A DNA stretch of 64,000 nucleotides, from contig NW_006920411.1 of the NCBI RefSeq assembly GCF_000344685.1, forward strand, positions 2,035,037 to 2,099,036, given 5' to 3'. Under the pieces are notes generated by a model that did not search any database, had not been told where the DNA came from, and worked only from the letters and a program-made list of their open reading frames with translations. The DNA is from Gloeophyllum trabeum ATCC 11539 (Eukaryota > Basidiomycota > Agaricomycetes > Gloeophyllales > Gloeophyllaceae). The position numbers and the translations under genes were made by a program. Below, one piece after another: positions 23,503-34,928 of this stretch (the first letter of the stretch is position 1; every line of letters begins with the position of its first letter).

Positions 23503-24492
23503 CTACATCTCCAACCCAATTGACTTTCTCAGTCTTTCCCACGACTGCATCCCTCGCCTTGCCAATACCCCTGGTCCCATAGACTGTTCCTTCATTTCTC
23601 GATGGAAGACCTCTAAGCTTATCCATCCACCCCACGCCTTGTCTACCAGCCATGTCTTGGCCACATCGACCACTGGCAGGTAAATGCCCTTCTCCTCCTC
23701 CAGGGGAAATAACCGTCCATATCCACTCCAACACGCCACCGCGTCTTTACCCTCTTCATAGGCTGCGTGTCCCGGCAGGATAGGCGGGTCCATCCTCTCC
23801 GCGTCACTCAACTGCACTATGAAAACCTTGTCCATCGGACATTCCTTCACAAATCTCTTTAAACTCGCCCCAAGTGCGGCTGTGCCTCCAGGGATTTTTC
23901 CTGATGAGGTCTGTGGGTTGGCCCATACCCTGGCGCACACATGGAAGGTGTCCAGGCAAAGCCCGAAATTGGGACGATCGACCAATTGGGCCAGGCGCAG
24001 CGAGTCTTCCCAGAGGGCGGCATGGGTGCCGTACGACAATGACTCATACGCGAAGGATATCGGGTTACCGCCCTCCGCTCCAAGTGCACACAGCGCGCGA
24101 AGTTCGGTGATGATCAGGTCCTCGTCCCCCGAGGCATTTTCGTCTGTGGCACTCGGGATTCGAATGACGGTGGTCTCCAACACCCTCGCAATAGCAATCC
24201 ACTCGCTTGCAACCTTCAAGCGGCTTGATAAAGGTGAGAGGCAGCCCTCGAAGTTCGTCATAGGACCGAAGGTGACTATGGTGATACCCTCCTTGCTGCA
24301 TAGTTCTTTGACTTGCAGTGCGGCGTCGAGTAATGACTTGGCACTATCCTGGGCGTATTGCTGTAAATCTGAATAGAAGAGCTCTATACCTGCGAACCCC
24401 GCGCTGGCAGCACTTTGTATTTTCAATGGCAGTGTGTGTGATGGGTGCAAACCAAGCGAACAGGTTGCAATAGCGAGACGATTGACCCTCAT
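23503..24492 (-). CDS. Xylose isomerase-like TIM-barrel protein, 3-dehydroshikimate dehydratase-like
   Basis: A single-exon 329-residue protein. The family (AP endonuclease 2/sugar-phosphate isomerase fold) includes the fungal quinate-pathway enzyme that converts 3-dehydroshikimate to protocatechuate. Start MRVNRLAIATCSLG and the early block AGFAGIELFYSDL match fungal members of that enzyme. Metal-site candidates are Glu in GIELF (about residue 37), Glu in FAYESLSYG, Asp and His in CLDTFHVCARV and the late Glu in WISLEVFHREM. No other quinate-pathway gene is next to it, so the substrate is not proven; a sugar isomerase/epimerase role is the alternative. Cytosolic, no signal peptide. The lack of introns is unusual among its neighbours. 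Confidence 0.75.
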   Translation of the reverse strand: MRVNRLAIATCSLGLHPSHTLPLKIQSAASAGFAGIELFYSDLQQYAQDSAKSLLDAALQVKELCSKEGITIVTFGPMTNFEGCLSPLSSRLKVASEWIAIARVLETTVIRIPSATDENASGDEDLIITELRALCALGAEGGNPISFAYESLSYGTHAALWEDSLRLAQLVDRPNFGLCLDTFHVCARVWANPQTSSGKIPGGTAALGASLKRFVKECPMDKVFIVQLSDAERMDPPILPGHAAYEEGKDAVACWSGYGRLFPLEEEKGIYLPVVDVAKTWLVDKAWGGWISLEVFHREMKEQSMGPGVLARRGMQSWERLRKSIGLEM

Positions 24493-24824
24493 GTGTCTTC
24501 AGTTCCGCTGGCTGATGTAGATGGTTCAGGAAGGGGTGCAATCCAGAGGCGCGAAGGCTTTAACGACTTGTGCATGACTCCTGCTAAAGTTGGCCCAGGC
24601 CACACGCTTGGAATGACGGGCCGCCGAACCCACGTTCAGTCACGCTCCCCTCTCAGGCTTGGACAAGAAGTGGGTAAGACGTGTCACAAGTTCTATGATA
24701 ATCTTTGCCATACCCAGACGATTCACGGGCGTAGTCCGCAAGGTCGCAGCATTCCCATGGGGACTCACAGGGTGTCGAGGTCAGAAGTGAATGGTTCTGC
24801 GATATTGTATTACATCTTTGACGA
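24493..24824. other. Intergenic between the TIM-barrel gene and DPB2
   Basis: 332 bp holding the promoter of the minus-strand TIM-barrel gene and the 3' UTR of the minus-strand polymerase subunit gene. No motif singled out. Confidence 0.5.
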
Positions 24825-27024
24825 TTACGAGTCCTCCTGATCAAACTCGATAATGCTGATGTCAAGATGGTCATTATCATGGTTCGAACGAGAGGACGAA
24901 TAACGCACCATTCCTCCGACAACCTCGTCGCTGGGGTGTACATAGAGAACTTGAACGTCCCTCCTACGAAACTCCCCGGATTGAAGACATGGCAGCCTTC
25001 ATAGGTGATTTGGTAACTCTCATACTTATCCGCCATCACGACCTATATCACATTAGTTTGCGGGCCTTAACCTGCATGTCGTGCACTTACTGCTGTAGGC
25101 AATGGATAAAGGCGAAGCGCATGGTCGTAGTCAGGATATATCGGTTGTATATTATTCGTGAGGGGACATAGATGGCTCTGATCGAGCATAGTTTGCACAA
25201 GCTAGAAACAGGTCAGTAAGCAGCATAGTATGTCTCAGAGAATACCAGTCTGCTCACATATCTCTTTAGGTCGTCGTTCCGGACGTCAGGCTTCACGCCC
25301 ACCAGGTTCCGAAGCATTCTTGCCATCATGTCTTCCCTGAAGATGGCGATTTCCTGGCCAAAGAATTTGATCCTGCATGGGTTTGTCCCAAAGTGTATTC
25401 GGGGTACCTTGGATTTCAGCCGCGACACCAGCGATGAGAGCAGTGGTCTTCGAGGTAGAATGGAGTTAGCTGCCATGTCCAGAGGACCTGGCACCAGTAA
25501 GAAGTGTGTCCCCTTCGTTATAGCTGGGTATGAGGCTATGAGGTCGGCGAGAGCATCGAAATTCTCTTGAGAGGGTGTATCAGACTCCGCATTTCATGGA
25601 TGCATGAATGACGGTCCTTACCCTGGTATCTCTGAATATCTCTGCCATTCCCATTCGATATTCCGTGGCTTGTGAAATTTCCACATAACACGATGACTTT
25701 GGGTATGAAGCTGTTCTCGATGCAATTATCGAACATCTTTCGCAAGCCATTCAGTGTTTCTGGATGGTCTAGCCAGACATCGGAGAGGAAGAAGAAGCTC
25801 AGGTCCGACAATTCCTCCTGTATCCGCAAAGCTGATTGCGCCTGCGTGTCGTGAGGCGCGCGGAGAGGGAAATAACGAGGAACGTCCGACTCACATCTTC
25901 GACTAAGGTCGTCGCTCCTTGGCCTAGAAAGTCTATGTGTCCATATATTGACCTGGACTGCGTAAGATAGGGCTGAACATAGGCATGCTCTTGACGTACC
26001 TGGCCGTATCTCTATTCTCACACGGCGGATGGCCGATGGCGATCACTTCGAAGTTACCGTCTTCGGTGTAGTCACCTTCAACGAGAGCGAATGCGCCTTC
26101 TGTGAACAGCCCTTCACTCGGCTGATCCTGAGTGTACTTGAGTCAACAGTAGAGTTCAGCCGTGGCATCATCAGCACTGACTAACGGGTTGAAATCAAGC
26201 TCGACAGTGCCGTCTTCATCTTCAAGACATAGTTTACCCTCTTTCGAATGCGTCAGCATCCCGAAGAGAAGAAATCGGCCACCTGCTCGACCGAGGAGGT
26301 GTTTGGTGGATTTCAGCTAAGCAGCCAATTAGTACGCCAATATTCGCCATTAACTAGCAGAGCCTTCGTACAGTGAGCAGATGTTCGCGGTCTCTGGAGG
26401 GTAAGGTTGATGGTGAGAAATGTTCATTGCGTAGCACGGTCTGCTTGATAATGTTCATCCTGTTACGCACGGCCATGACCCTCGAATGGGCTGTACCGGC
26501 TACAGTTAATGATTCTGCCGATCTAAGTGAGGGTCAGCGGAAGGGAGTCGTGCTGGCAAAAGCGACGAACTTCTCGAAGGTGCCTCGTTCAGGTGACCAG
26601 TGCCACAGTGGCATATCAAACGCGTTGACGAACCAGAGGTGTCCGTCCGGGTCGAGCACATCCTCCTTAATCTGACTGCCACTACTGGTTCCACCCTGCA
26701 GAAACTCGTACACACGCTTTAGAACGCTCAATGAGACTTTCATCACAGCATCTTTTTGGCAACGTAAGCGTAAATATCAGGCCAGTGTGTATTGACGTAC
26801 GTACCGTCCTGCTTGTTGTATTCCTTGGCTATCAGGTCAACGGATTCTTCAACCTGTTCGTCCGGAATCTCATGTGCATCCAGAATCTCTTCCAAATACT
26901 CGAGTGCCTCTGGTCCGAGAGCATGGCTGTATTTTCGGAAGACCTGAACGGGCGTTGGCCGATGCGAGAGGGTATACACGGTCGAACATACCTTAATTAT
27001 GGTTCTCTGACGATAATCCGACAT
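24825..27024 (-). CDS. DPB2: DNA polymerase epsilon subunit B (Dpb2)
   Basis: Second-largest subunit of the leading-strand replicase, essential for replication origin firing with GINS. N-terminal exon (26743-27024) has the helical Dpb2 N-domain ([20 protein letters not shown], residues about 35-54). The middle has the OB-fold ([14 protein letters not shown]) and the C-terminal part is the calcineurin-like phosphoesterase fold ([41 protein letters not shown]). GPLD replaces the catalytic GNHD of active phosphoesterases, as usual for B subunits, so it is catalytically dead. The last short exon is inferred: an intron after LSEE joins to [10 protein letters not shown] and a stop at 24825-24827. 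Divergent from the PHAF1-like gene with a 264-bp shared promoter containing an MCB box. Confidence 0.93.
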
Positions 27025-27288
27025 CCTCGAAGCGAAGACACGTAGGTGCTACTGTATCCTTGAATTGTCTAGATATACACCCGCAGGTACGAGTATTGTC
27101 TTGTCGAAACTGCAGCGATCCTACGGTCGACGCGTCCAAGCAGAATGAGACGCGAACGGACGCGACTTCCGGAAATGTCGCACGTCGCGTCGGTGGCTGC
27201 ACGGCCGCCGGTTCACCCTGGCTGCTTGTGGCGGCCTGGGGCCAGTGCTACTTAGAACCTGACTCAAGCTCATCATCGTTTGTCCTTC
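27025..27288. promoter_or_regulatory. Bidirectional promoter DPB2 / PHAF1-like with MCB box
   Basis: 264 bp between two divergent start codons. ACGCGT at 27130-27135 is a perfect MluI cell-cycle box, 106 bp upstream of the DPB2 start, followed by GACGCGAACGGACGCGAC (about 27149-27166), which contains two more CGCG cores. MBF-type factors use such sites to switch on replication genes at G1/S in other fungi. Whether the PHAF1 side responds too is unknown. Confidence 0.55.
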
Positions 27289-28814
27289 ATGATAGGTACG
27301 CTGGACGTGGATATTAGGCCAGGGTCGGGTCTCGGATTCTTTGAACTGGGTACGCCTCCTGGTCATCGCTAGATCTCGCTTTCCTGACCATGGAATGCCC
27401 CAAGGGTCGTCGTTGTGGAACGTGCTCGACCTGCTCCGGAGTCTGCCACATGTATTCCCTCAAGTAGACATCAAGTACGACGTAGACTCTTCTGTGACAA
27501 CACCCGTGGTCTTGCACATCCGCCCGCACCTCGATCTGTTATTCTCTGGACACCACCAGCGCCTTCATACCATATGCGCGCGGCGGCTCCGAGATCCGCA
27601 TCCTCCGCTTATTGTGCGATACAAAGACACTGTCCTATCTTCCGCAGAGGAAGTCCTTAGGCGGGTAGGAGTGAGTCGCACGTTCGGCCCTACGTATCCC
27701 GGCGATGATCTACGTTATCCCGGAGTTTGGTTCTCTTTTGACGAGGATCGGATAGGGGAGGGTATCAAGGCTCCGAATCCACGACACACTGAGGACAGGA
27801 TGCAAGAGGTCAAGCGAGTGATAGTTTCCCAGAAGGGTCCTGAAGGTGAAGAGAGGGATGCTCTGGATGAAGTGCTGAATTGCCCGGTTATGCATGATGA
27901 CATTGCTAGAGCAATTGTCAAGGTCATTGACGCTCCCTCGAACTACTGAAAGGGATTGAATCTCACTGAATGATAGGTTCATACAGGCGTAACACTGTAT
28001 CAACATCTACCTCGCGCGGAGCCCTTACACATAAGACTGGGTAGTACTTCCGCGCAAGATCTAGTCTGCGATCTCGGACCACCTCTAAGGACACACTACA
28101 AGGAAGATGATAGGATGTCGATACATTCTACTACCAAAGACAACGAAGAAGAAGAAGACGGCGATTGTGAGACATACAGCCTCCACACCACTCATTTCTC
28201 AAGAGCGTCTCGCAGATTTCTACAATTACTTCCAGCATGGGATCGATGTTTTGATCTCCGGGAGTACACATACGTGCAAGAAGATAATTCTTCATACCAA
28301 CATAGTGAGCAACCCTGCCTGCTGCGTAATATAACGCCCTGGTTCACCTCACCTCAGCCGGGGACACCGTTGTTTCAGCGTTACAAGCGGTGCCTATGGG
28401 AAATAGAAGGTCGACCAGAGGACGACGAAGATGGTACGCTTTCGTCTTTACTTGGGTGCTTTATCTAAGTCTGTGCCTCCATATTTTCTTAGACAGCCCC
28501 CCGCGCATGAAGTTCTACGACCGAGTGAGTCTGAGTCCTCTCGACTACCTAATTTATCGAGGCTAAAGTATGAGGTCTTCTAGTTCGAGTCAATCAACCA
28601 CTTTCTGAGTCCTCGCGAGACGCCCCCTTCGATGGTTCTCGACCGGACAGACGATGACGACGATCTGACTCTACCAAATCCTACGACTCGTGAGTCGTTA
28701 CTTTTGTTGAGTCCGGCTTCACACAAACTTCTCGCCCCAGGTTTGATGGGATACGATGGGATAGTCCTCGAAGTGACCGAATCTGGTCATGTTGTCACTG
28801 TCAATCTGTTTTGA
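27289..28814 (+). CDS. PHAF1/UPF0183 family protein (phagophore assembly factor-like)
   Basis: Members bind phosphoinositides at autophagosome assembly sites in animals; the fungal role is little known. The start at 27289 gives MIGTLDVDIRPGSGLGFFEL. The first intron is 27350-27404 (55 nt, branch CTGAC), which restores GSSLWNVLDLLRSLPHVFPQ, the conserved N-terminal block. Later family blocks: FGPTYPGDDLRYPGVWFSF (about 27690-27740), VHTGVTLYQHLPRAEPLHIR (about 27975-28035), YNYFQHGIDVLISG (about 28220-28260) and LFQRYKRCLWEIEG (about 28370-28410). C-terminus GYDGIVLEVTESGHVVTVNL ends at 28814. At least five exons. The family assignment is firm; internal exon ends beyond the first intron are approximate. 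Confidence 0.88.
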
Positions 28815-28989
28815 GAAACGTACCTTCGGTCGGACTTACCATTGGCTGCCGAGACATTGTCGGCTTTATAACCTATATGTTGTATAACATGTTGTATTAA
28901 TAGAGGAAAGCGGTACTCCTCTGTATGAATGTCCGATGCTGCCAGGTTTATTGTACATGCCGCATTGTCTACTGCTCATCGTCTGCTCT

Positions 28990-29997
28990 CTAGATCTCTT
29001 TCTTGAAAATCTCTGGCCAGACATGACGTAGCTGTTCCAAGTCTGTTATGACCTGCACGTTATCATCACCAATCACCTTTGGACCCGCCAGGTTCTCATT
29101 GTCGATCTGCTTCACCCTGCCACCCTCTACGATTTCAAGGCCGTGTTCACTGAAGTGGACGCAGTGGCCCCAGCCTAAGCGCATTGCGGCTTGAACGTTC
29201 CCTCTGTTGTCATCGACAAAGTAGCACTTGGAGGGATCTGTTACCCCTGCCTTCTCCAATGCCTAGGAGAGGGGTGTTTGATATCACTAACGATTCCTGC
29301 AACGTCATGGCACATACCTTCACGTAGTATTCTGGCTCAGGTTTGCAAGAGAAATTAGGTTCCGCATAGTCACAATACACAAGTCCATCCACAAGATCAT
29401 CTAGTTGTAGTATCCGGAGCACTCGTTCGGCGTGCTGCGGAGTACTGTCACTAGAAAGAAGACTGAGACACGGGTGACAATACTTACCAGCTTGTATGCA
29501 TTAGTGAGCGCCCACACTCTAACCTTCGTTCGGTCGATGTCTTGGAAAAGCTTCCTTAGGCGCGGGTTTGGTTTAATCATCTCCTCAAGCGGAAGGGCCC
29601 CATCGCATTTACGGTCGAAGTCTAGGGGGTCTACGCGCAAGGATTGATAACGAACGAGTTAGACGTCAGCTTCAGAAGGTAACGGGATAAGATTACTTCA
29701 CCGACGTCGTGATGCCGAGTCAATCCGCGGAGAGCCAGGCCGTACTGCGTATAATACCTCAGATGTAACTCTGATGCTTCTTCATGCGAGAAACCGAGAG
29801 ATACGAAGTATGCTGAAATGCAATGCATCTGTAGCGGATCTTCGACGTATGCCTGAGCGGAGCTCACCGTGTATGCGCTCGCCCATAGCTTGGGAGATCT
29901 TGGAACTCGCGGAATACAATGTATTGTCGATATCGAACCATACGATGAGACGATCATCTATCCAGGAGCACTCAGAAATATGCCCGACATCGCACAT
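28990..29997 (-). CDS. HAD-superfamily pyrimidine 5'-nucleotidase (SDT1/PHM8-like)
   Basis: Hydrolyses pyrimidine nucleoside monophosphates, or lysophosphatidate in the Phm8 branch. The four HAD motifs are visible: I, WFDIDNTLYS (nucleophile Asp and acid Asp, first exon 29782-29997); II, WALTNAYK (Thr, 29401-29640); III, CKPEPEYY (Lys, 29210-29422); IV, YFVDDNRGNV (Asp-Asp, 28990-29259). The cap region (YFVSLGFSHEEASELHLRYY) is helical as in subfamily I. The C-terminal part after motif IV is extended (GDDNVQVITDLEQLRHVWPE) and typical of fungal members. About 280 residues, at least five exons. No targeting signal seen, so probably cytosolic or nuclear. The start at 29997 is the first ATG in the motif I exon. 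Confidence 0.9.
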
Positions 29998-30404
29998 TGG
30001 ACCGCACCTTTATTGTCTCCCATTTTGACAGTATTTCCCGTCCACAAAAGAATGCTGCAGTGGCAAACGGTCCGCCACATTCCGTCGTTATCTTTATGCC
30101 ACGTGCGTAATGCCCGATTTGGTCCAAGGTGGCGCAAAGTACGTGCGGGGTCCCGCCATATTGGCATCGCCAAACGAACCCAGCAGACAAGGCCCTCAGC
30201 ACCAACACCAAGATCACTAGCCGTGAGTGTCGTTATTGCTCTCTGTCTCGTCCTGCATGCCGTCTCGTTGCGATGCAACCATCCTGTGGAGGTGAAAGAT
30301 GTGGATTGCAGTGGAATAAGATGGATTGACCTCGGGTCGCTTGGATGCATGGCTGGGCAATGAACTTACGACGGTATGCTTACACGCGTTTGTGCTGCTG
30401 CTAG
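29998..30404. promoter_or_regulatory. Divergent promoter region, nucleotidase / eL6
   Basis: 407 bp between opposite start codons. It contains CACGTG at about 30100-30105. A pyrimidine-rich TGCTGCTGCTAG directly before the eL6 ATG could be a 3' splice site of a 5'-UTR intron, but I could not find a convincing branch point and donor. Confidence 0.4.
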
Positions 30405-31064
30405 ATGGCCACCAAGGAGGTTCAAGTCAAAGGCGAGAAGAACGGCGGCACCCGTCTCGTCCCCACCTCCAAGGCCCCCCGATTCTACCCCGCCGAAGAT
30501 GTCCGGCAACCCAAGAAGTCTCGTAAATCACCAAAACCTACGAAATTACGCCAGTCTATCACCCCTGGCACTGTCTTAATCCTGCTGGCGGGTCGCTTCC
30601 GTGGCAAGCGGGTGGTCTTCTTGAAGCAGTTAGAGAGTGGGTTATTGTTGGTGACGGGACCTTTCAAGATTAATGGTGTTCCCCTTCGCCGGGTGAACCA
30701 GGCCTATGTTATCGCCACATCATCGAAGGTGGACCTTGGCGACTTCTCGGTATGTCTCCACTTGCAAACTGGGAAGCGCAAAATCTTATAACGTTTGCGC
30801 ACTTTTATGTAGGTTGACGAGAAGATCAACGACGCTTACTTTGCCAAGTCGAAGGTCAAGGGCGCCAAGTCAGCGGAGGAGGAGTTCTTCGAGGATGGGA
30901 AGCCCAAAGCCAAGGAGCCTTTCCCAGAGTCAAAGGCTGCTGACCAGAAGGCGGTGGACAAGGCCGTTCTCGAGGGTGTCAAGAAGGTAGAGAACCTCTC
31001 CAAGTACCTGAAGGCTTCGTGGGGATTGTCGAAGGGTCAGTTCCCTCACGCTATGGTGTTCTAG
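30405..31064 (+). CDS. 60S ribosomal protein eL6
   Basis: Large-subunit ribosomal protein. Two coding exons: 30405-30749 and 30813-31064, with a 63-nt intron (GTATGT..TATGTAG). Start [18 protein letters not shown]-like block [20 protein letters not shown] (about residues 51-70), then [20 protein letters not shown] and the basic C-terminal part ending [17 protein letters not shown]. Total about 198 residues, normal for fungal eL6. Highly basic and codon-biased as expected of a ribosomal protein gene. Confidence 0.96.
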
Positions 31065-31453
31065 TTGGGGCGTATCGCCCTTAGACATGAGCAGCGGCGA
31101 GGTCTGTGTTGGGGGAGATCGGCGCTGGGTTGGGAGCCTGGCAGTCTATGTTATGCTTTGTGACCCTTCACCTGGGCACATGTGTTTGTGCATCTATGAC
31201 ATGGCGGCAAAATAACCTATGAACTCGCTTTCGAGTTGTATTGATCTGTCAAGCAAGAGGGTTCTCGCTCGTCGCAAGTATGCGAGAATTCAATTGGCTT
31301 CGGCCGAGACGGCATCAGTATGGGATTTCATACGTTTCGTTTCCAACATAGTTCACGTTCTTGAGAGAACTCGCTTTCTCAATGTCAGCATGGATGGAAA
31401 GAGCTTATATTCTATGTACAGTGGGCACTGTCACACAGTCTTCAAGGACATGT
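31065..31453. other. Convergent 3' regions of eL6 and the amine oxidase
   Basis: 389 bp between two stop codons facing each other. An open frame on the plus strand from 31219 has no domain. Contains 3' UTRs only, as far as can be seen. Confidence 0.5.
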
Positions 31454-34400
31454 CTACATCTCGACTTTGATTCGATGGAACAGCTCGGCCTGCTTCCTCA
31501 GCTCCTCTACGGTCGTCTGCGGAGCTGGCTTACCATCGACGGTGTAGGCCTTCAATCCGGCGTACTCAAACTCTGGTACAGCTTCGGGGATGCAGTTGGC
31601 CGGCTTGACGCCATAGTCGTCGAAGGTGAAGGGTTCTCCGCTCTTCTCGGGCGACGTTAGCACGATAGCATTGATGGATTCGATGGAGACGTCCGTATCG
31701 AAGTAGTTCAGCGGGGTGAGGAAGAAACTATCAGCAGCACCACATTAGTTACCCTGGTCATTAAAGACTAAGTGGCAAGAGCTCGTACCTAGACGCGGCG
31801 AGATTGGTGCGAGTGTTGGGAACATCTTCGGCTTGAGGCTGATGACAGCTGCTCAGCCAGCGAAGGGTCTGCTCAGCAGACTGGTACGCACCAGATGATG
31901 CATCCCTACGTTAATCCAAGCGACAAGGTCCTCCTGGGTAATATTCTCTCCGTCAAAGAACTTGTGGAAGTCGATCATCGGAGCGCCAGGCAGGTGCTGA
32001 TTCCACATGCTACTGGACGTGGGTTCAGTGTCCTTGCGACGCGACACGGCCAGGTTGTACCGAGCCCAGTTAGCATTATTCAACAGACGTTTAGAGCCGA
32101 CCACAGTCTGAAGTACTGGCATTAGCTTCGCAAAATATGAGAAGCAGGTAGTGCGCGCACGTTGTAAACTGGAGAGTTGCCCGGATGAATAGCATAACCC
32201 CTCGGACTGCCCCAGGCGTTCGTCTCGTCCTTATTGACGATGGCGTAAGAACCCTGGAAGTTGTGGGGGTACTTGAGGAGAGCATCGTCTTCGTTCTCGA
32301 TGTAGCGACGGGTGATCTTCTGCTGGATGACCCTGCTACCCCAGTCTTCTTCGATCCACGGGTGTACGACCTCCTCCTGCGCCGTGGTGGTAGCGAGAAG
32401 GGAATTTTTCATGCCGACCATGTCAAGATCGACCTTATAGTTGATGACATGGTCATGCAGACTTCCCACTAAGTAGATTGTTAGTCATCATAAAGGGCAG
32501 CTAACGCCTATACCGACTGGATGTGTCGCGGATCTGGGCGCCATAGCCTTCTTGCTTCGGTTCCCAGTACCCGCCCTGCAAATATCCCGAAGCTGAGAGA
32601 CGAACCTCTATTGTGCCGTCGACATGGAACATATAGTCAAACTGTGTATTGTGATTTTATGAGACGTGAGCTTAAGTATGGGAATACCATACTCACCACT
32701 GTGGCATTGGCGGCGAGGAATTTGGAAGGTCGACGTCACTCACGGCTCACGACGGGCTAAGGACAGCAATACGTACGATAGTCATAGCTGTAGAAAAGTG
32801 GTATCAGCTCCCTTCTATCTATGCAGCTATCCACCAATTCAAACTCACTTTCCGACAGTACTGATGGTCCTGATGGTAAGGATGTACCCTTTTACAGCGC
32901 CCATCTCACCTTTCATATAACCAGTGTGCCTGGTGATGGGCCGGCCGGAATCTTGCTCAAAAATGCAGATTGCACGATCGCGGGTAATGATCCCCATGTT
33001 GGAGTGGGTAGTAGCGGGCAGGTATACCGATTCGTGAGGGCAGTCATAGCCGGGCATAAGGTCGCGGACGGACAACCCCATACCGAAGAAACGGTCGAGC
33101 CAGGCGGTGGTAGCTTGCATGGGATCGTTGCCGGCTGCAGAGTCGGGAGCTCAGCTGCAAAGCGTGGCCCGAATTTATGGTGGTACTCACCGTACTGAGC
33201 GATCGCCTCCTGAGGAGCGAGCTATACATCGCGAATCAGCGGATGGGGCAATTGGTAGATCATGTATGACCAACCTCATAGATCAGACGTTCACCCCTAA
33301 AGCGAATGTCCCACAGACTGAGCCCCATATCGCGGTTGAAGCCAAGGTACAGGCCCCAGCCCAACCAGCTGACGTATTGGGTGGCCTTATCGACTTTGAA
33401 TCTGAGGCCGGCAAAGGAGACAGAGCGAGGGCCAGGAAGGTGGTCGAGATCGCGCTTGTAATCGGGGTTAGGGCGCTTCCTGGTACTCCAGGAGGGGTCT
33501 TGATCCTGGTCAGGTCTCTCAGGGAGCTTCTTGAGCGTCCCGTTGTGGAAGGCGTCGAGGAACGACTCGACGCTCTCAAAGACTTGGTGGTTATAGACGA
33601 TCTAGCGATGTGTCAATATCGCTCGTCGCCGTTTCATATTCTAGACTTGCCTTGATTAACTTCCATTGCTCAGGGTCCGTACCGCTGAGATCGACGTATT
33701 GGAAGAAGTTGACTGGGTGCAACCAAGGTCCTGCGACGTTGCGTCTCCAGGACACCCACGCCCGTCGAAAGCTCCCGTCAAAGCTCCAAGGACCGCTCAT
33801 ACCCGCGAGTAATGTGTCATTGGCCAAGCCTAAAGCCGAGGCGCCAAATAATTCCTTCGCCGGTCGTTAAGCGGTTGGATCGGGTGATATTGTACACCAC
33901 ATACCTGAGTTGCCTCAGCTAGCGGCGCCATAATTCTTTTCCCGAGTGTCGCGAATTCATTGCCCGAAATGAAGCCCCGAGCATGGTAAGGTATGTCATC
34001 GCGGTGATAGACACCCTTCAGCTCCTTCATTTCCGACTGCTGAGTGATCGGCAAGGGGCCGACCAAGTAGTCTTTGATCTCGGGCACTGAGCCATGGTGA
34101 ATGGTGACCCTGGCGTACTTCGCGGGTAGGTTCGTTGCGGAGGGGTTTTCGAGGTAGGCCAGGGCCTCAGCTTTCGGAGGCTGGTACACTTCGATCAGGA
34201 AGACAGCATTATCTGACAGGCCAGCTTGGCCGCCGCTAGTCAAGTTGAGACCTCGACTGGGAGCCTCCAGCCATTTCTGAACCGATGCGATTTCGTCGAC
34301 TGTCAGAGGTGCCCAGATATTGACCGGAGCCGGAGGACTAGCGGCAAGGGGGAGGCTGGAGGCGCACTGTTCGAGCGGCCTCGTACCTAGCAGACCGGTC

Positions 34401-34600
34401 AAAGACTCCCCTGACTGTACCGTAGATCTGTCTGAGTGCGCAGGTGAGATGTAGAAGACGGAAAGCGCGATCGCCCCGAGGACTGCAAGCAGAGTATATC
34501 CTACGCGACGAGAAACGCCCCCTTTGCGCTTGGGTGCGGTGCGGGTGTCATAGTAGGGGTCCGCCTCCTTAAGTGGTTCGTACGCCCCGAGACTTGCCAT
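31454..34600 (-). CDS. Copper amine oxidase, membrane-anchored
   Basis: Oxidises primary amines to aldehydes with release of ammonia and hydrogen peroxide, using copper and topaquinone. The N-terminus is Lys/Arg-rich and followed by one membrane segment (VGYTLLAVLGAIALSVFYIS), giving a type II anchor; a second ATG at 34627 is possible. N2/N3 domains follow (APLTVDEIASVQKWLEAP, about 34300). The topaquinone site GNYDYR is restored across an intron near 32770-32850 (TVG-N-YDY). Copper ligands: His-Asp-His in GSLHDHVINYKVDLD (about 32450) and His in NVGMHHLVR (about 31900). Substrate-side block: GMGLSVRDLMPGYDCPHES (about 33060). Stop at 31454. More than ten exons. Family is certain; substrate is not. 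Confidence 0.93.
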
Positions 34601-34928
34601 GTCTGCAGGAAGCAAGGCTGGTCGCACGGGGGGTAAATCGATTCAGACTCTTATAACTTGAGGCATCCTCAGCTCATCCAATATTGCCGCAGGCACGAGA
34701 CGCAGCGAGAAGTGAAATTCCCAGATAGATAGTGCGCCATAGCTGAGCTCAGGCGATAAGAGTCATCTCCAGCCCAAAGATAGTCTTTTCTAGATATGCT
34801 AGTTATGACCAACCTTGGACTTCGAGGAAAGCATCCGTGGGAATGGATCTCGTACGCGCGCTGGATTAGGAAGGAGCCTCTGGAAAGTGGCGGACTCGGA
34901 CTTGGACTTGCTGGACTCGAGTTCGAGG
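34601..34928. promoter_or_regulatory. Divergent promoter region, amine oxidase / COX18
   Basis: 328 bp between the two proposed start codons, which point away from each other. No motif singled out. Minus-strand open frames here are shadows of the COX18 first exon. Confidence 0.4.

Noticed and set aside
27350..27372. 23-nt intron at the start of the PHAF1-like gene
   Set aside because: It gives the wrong phase; the 55-nt intron 27350-27404 restores the conserved frame.
30373..30404. 31-nt intron directly before the eL6 ATG
   Set aside because: Too short for this genome and without a good branch point.
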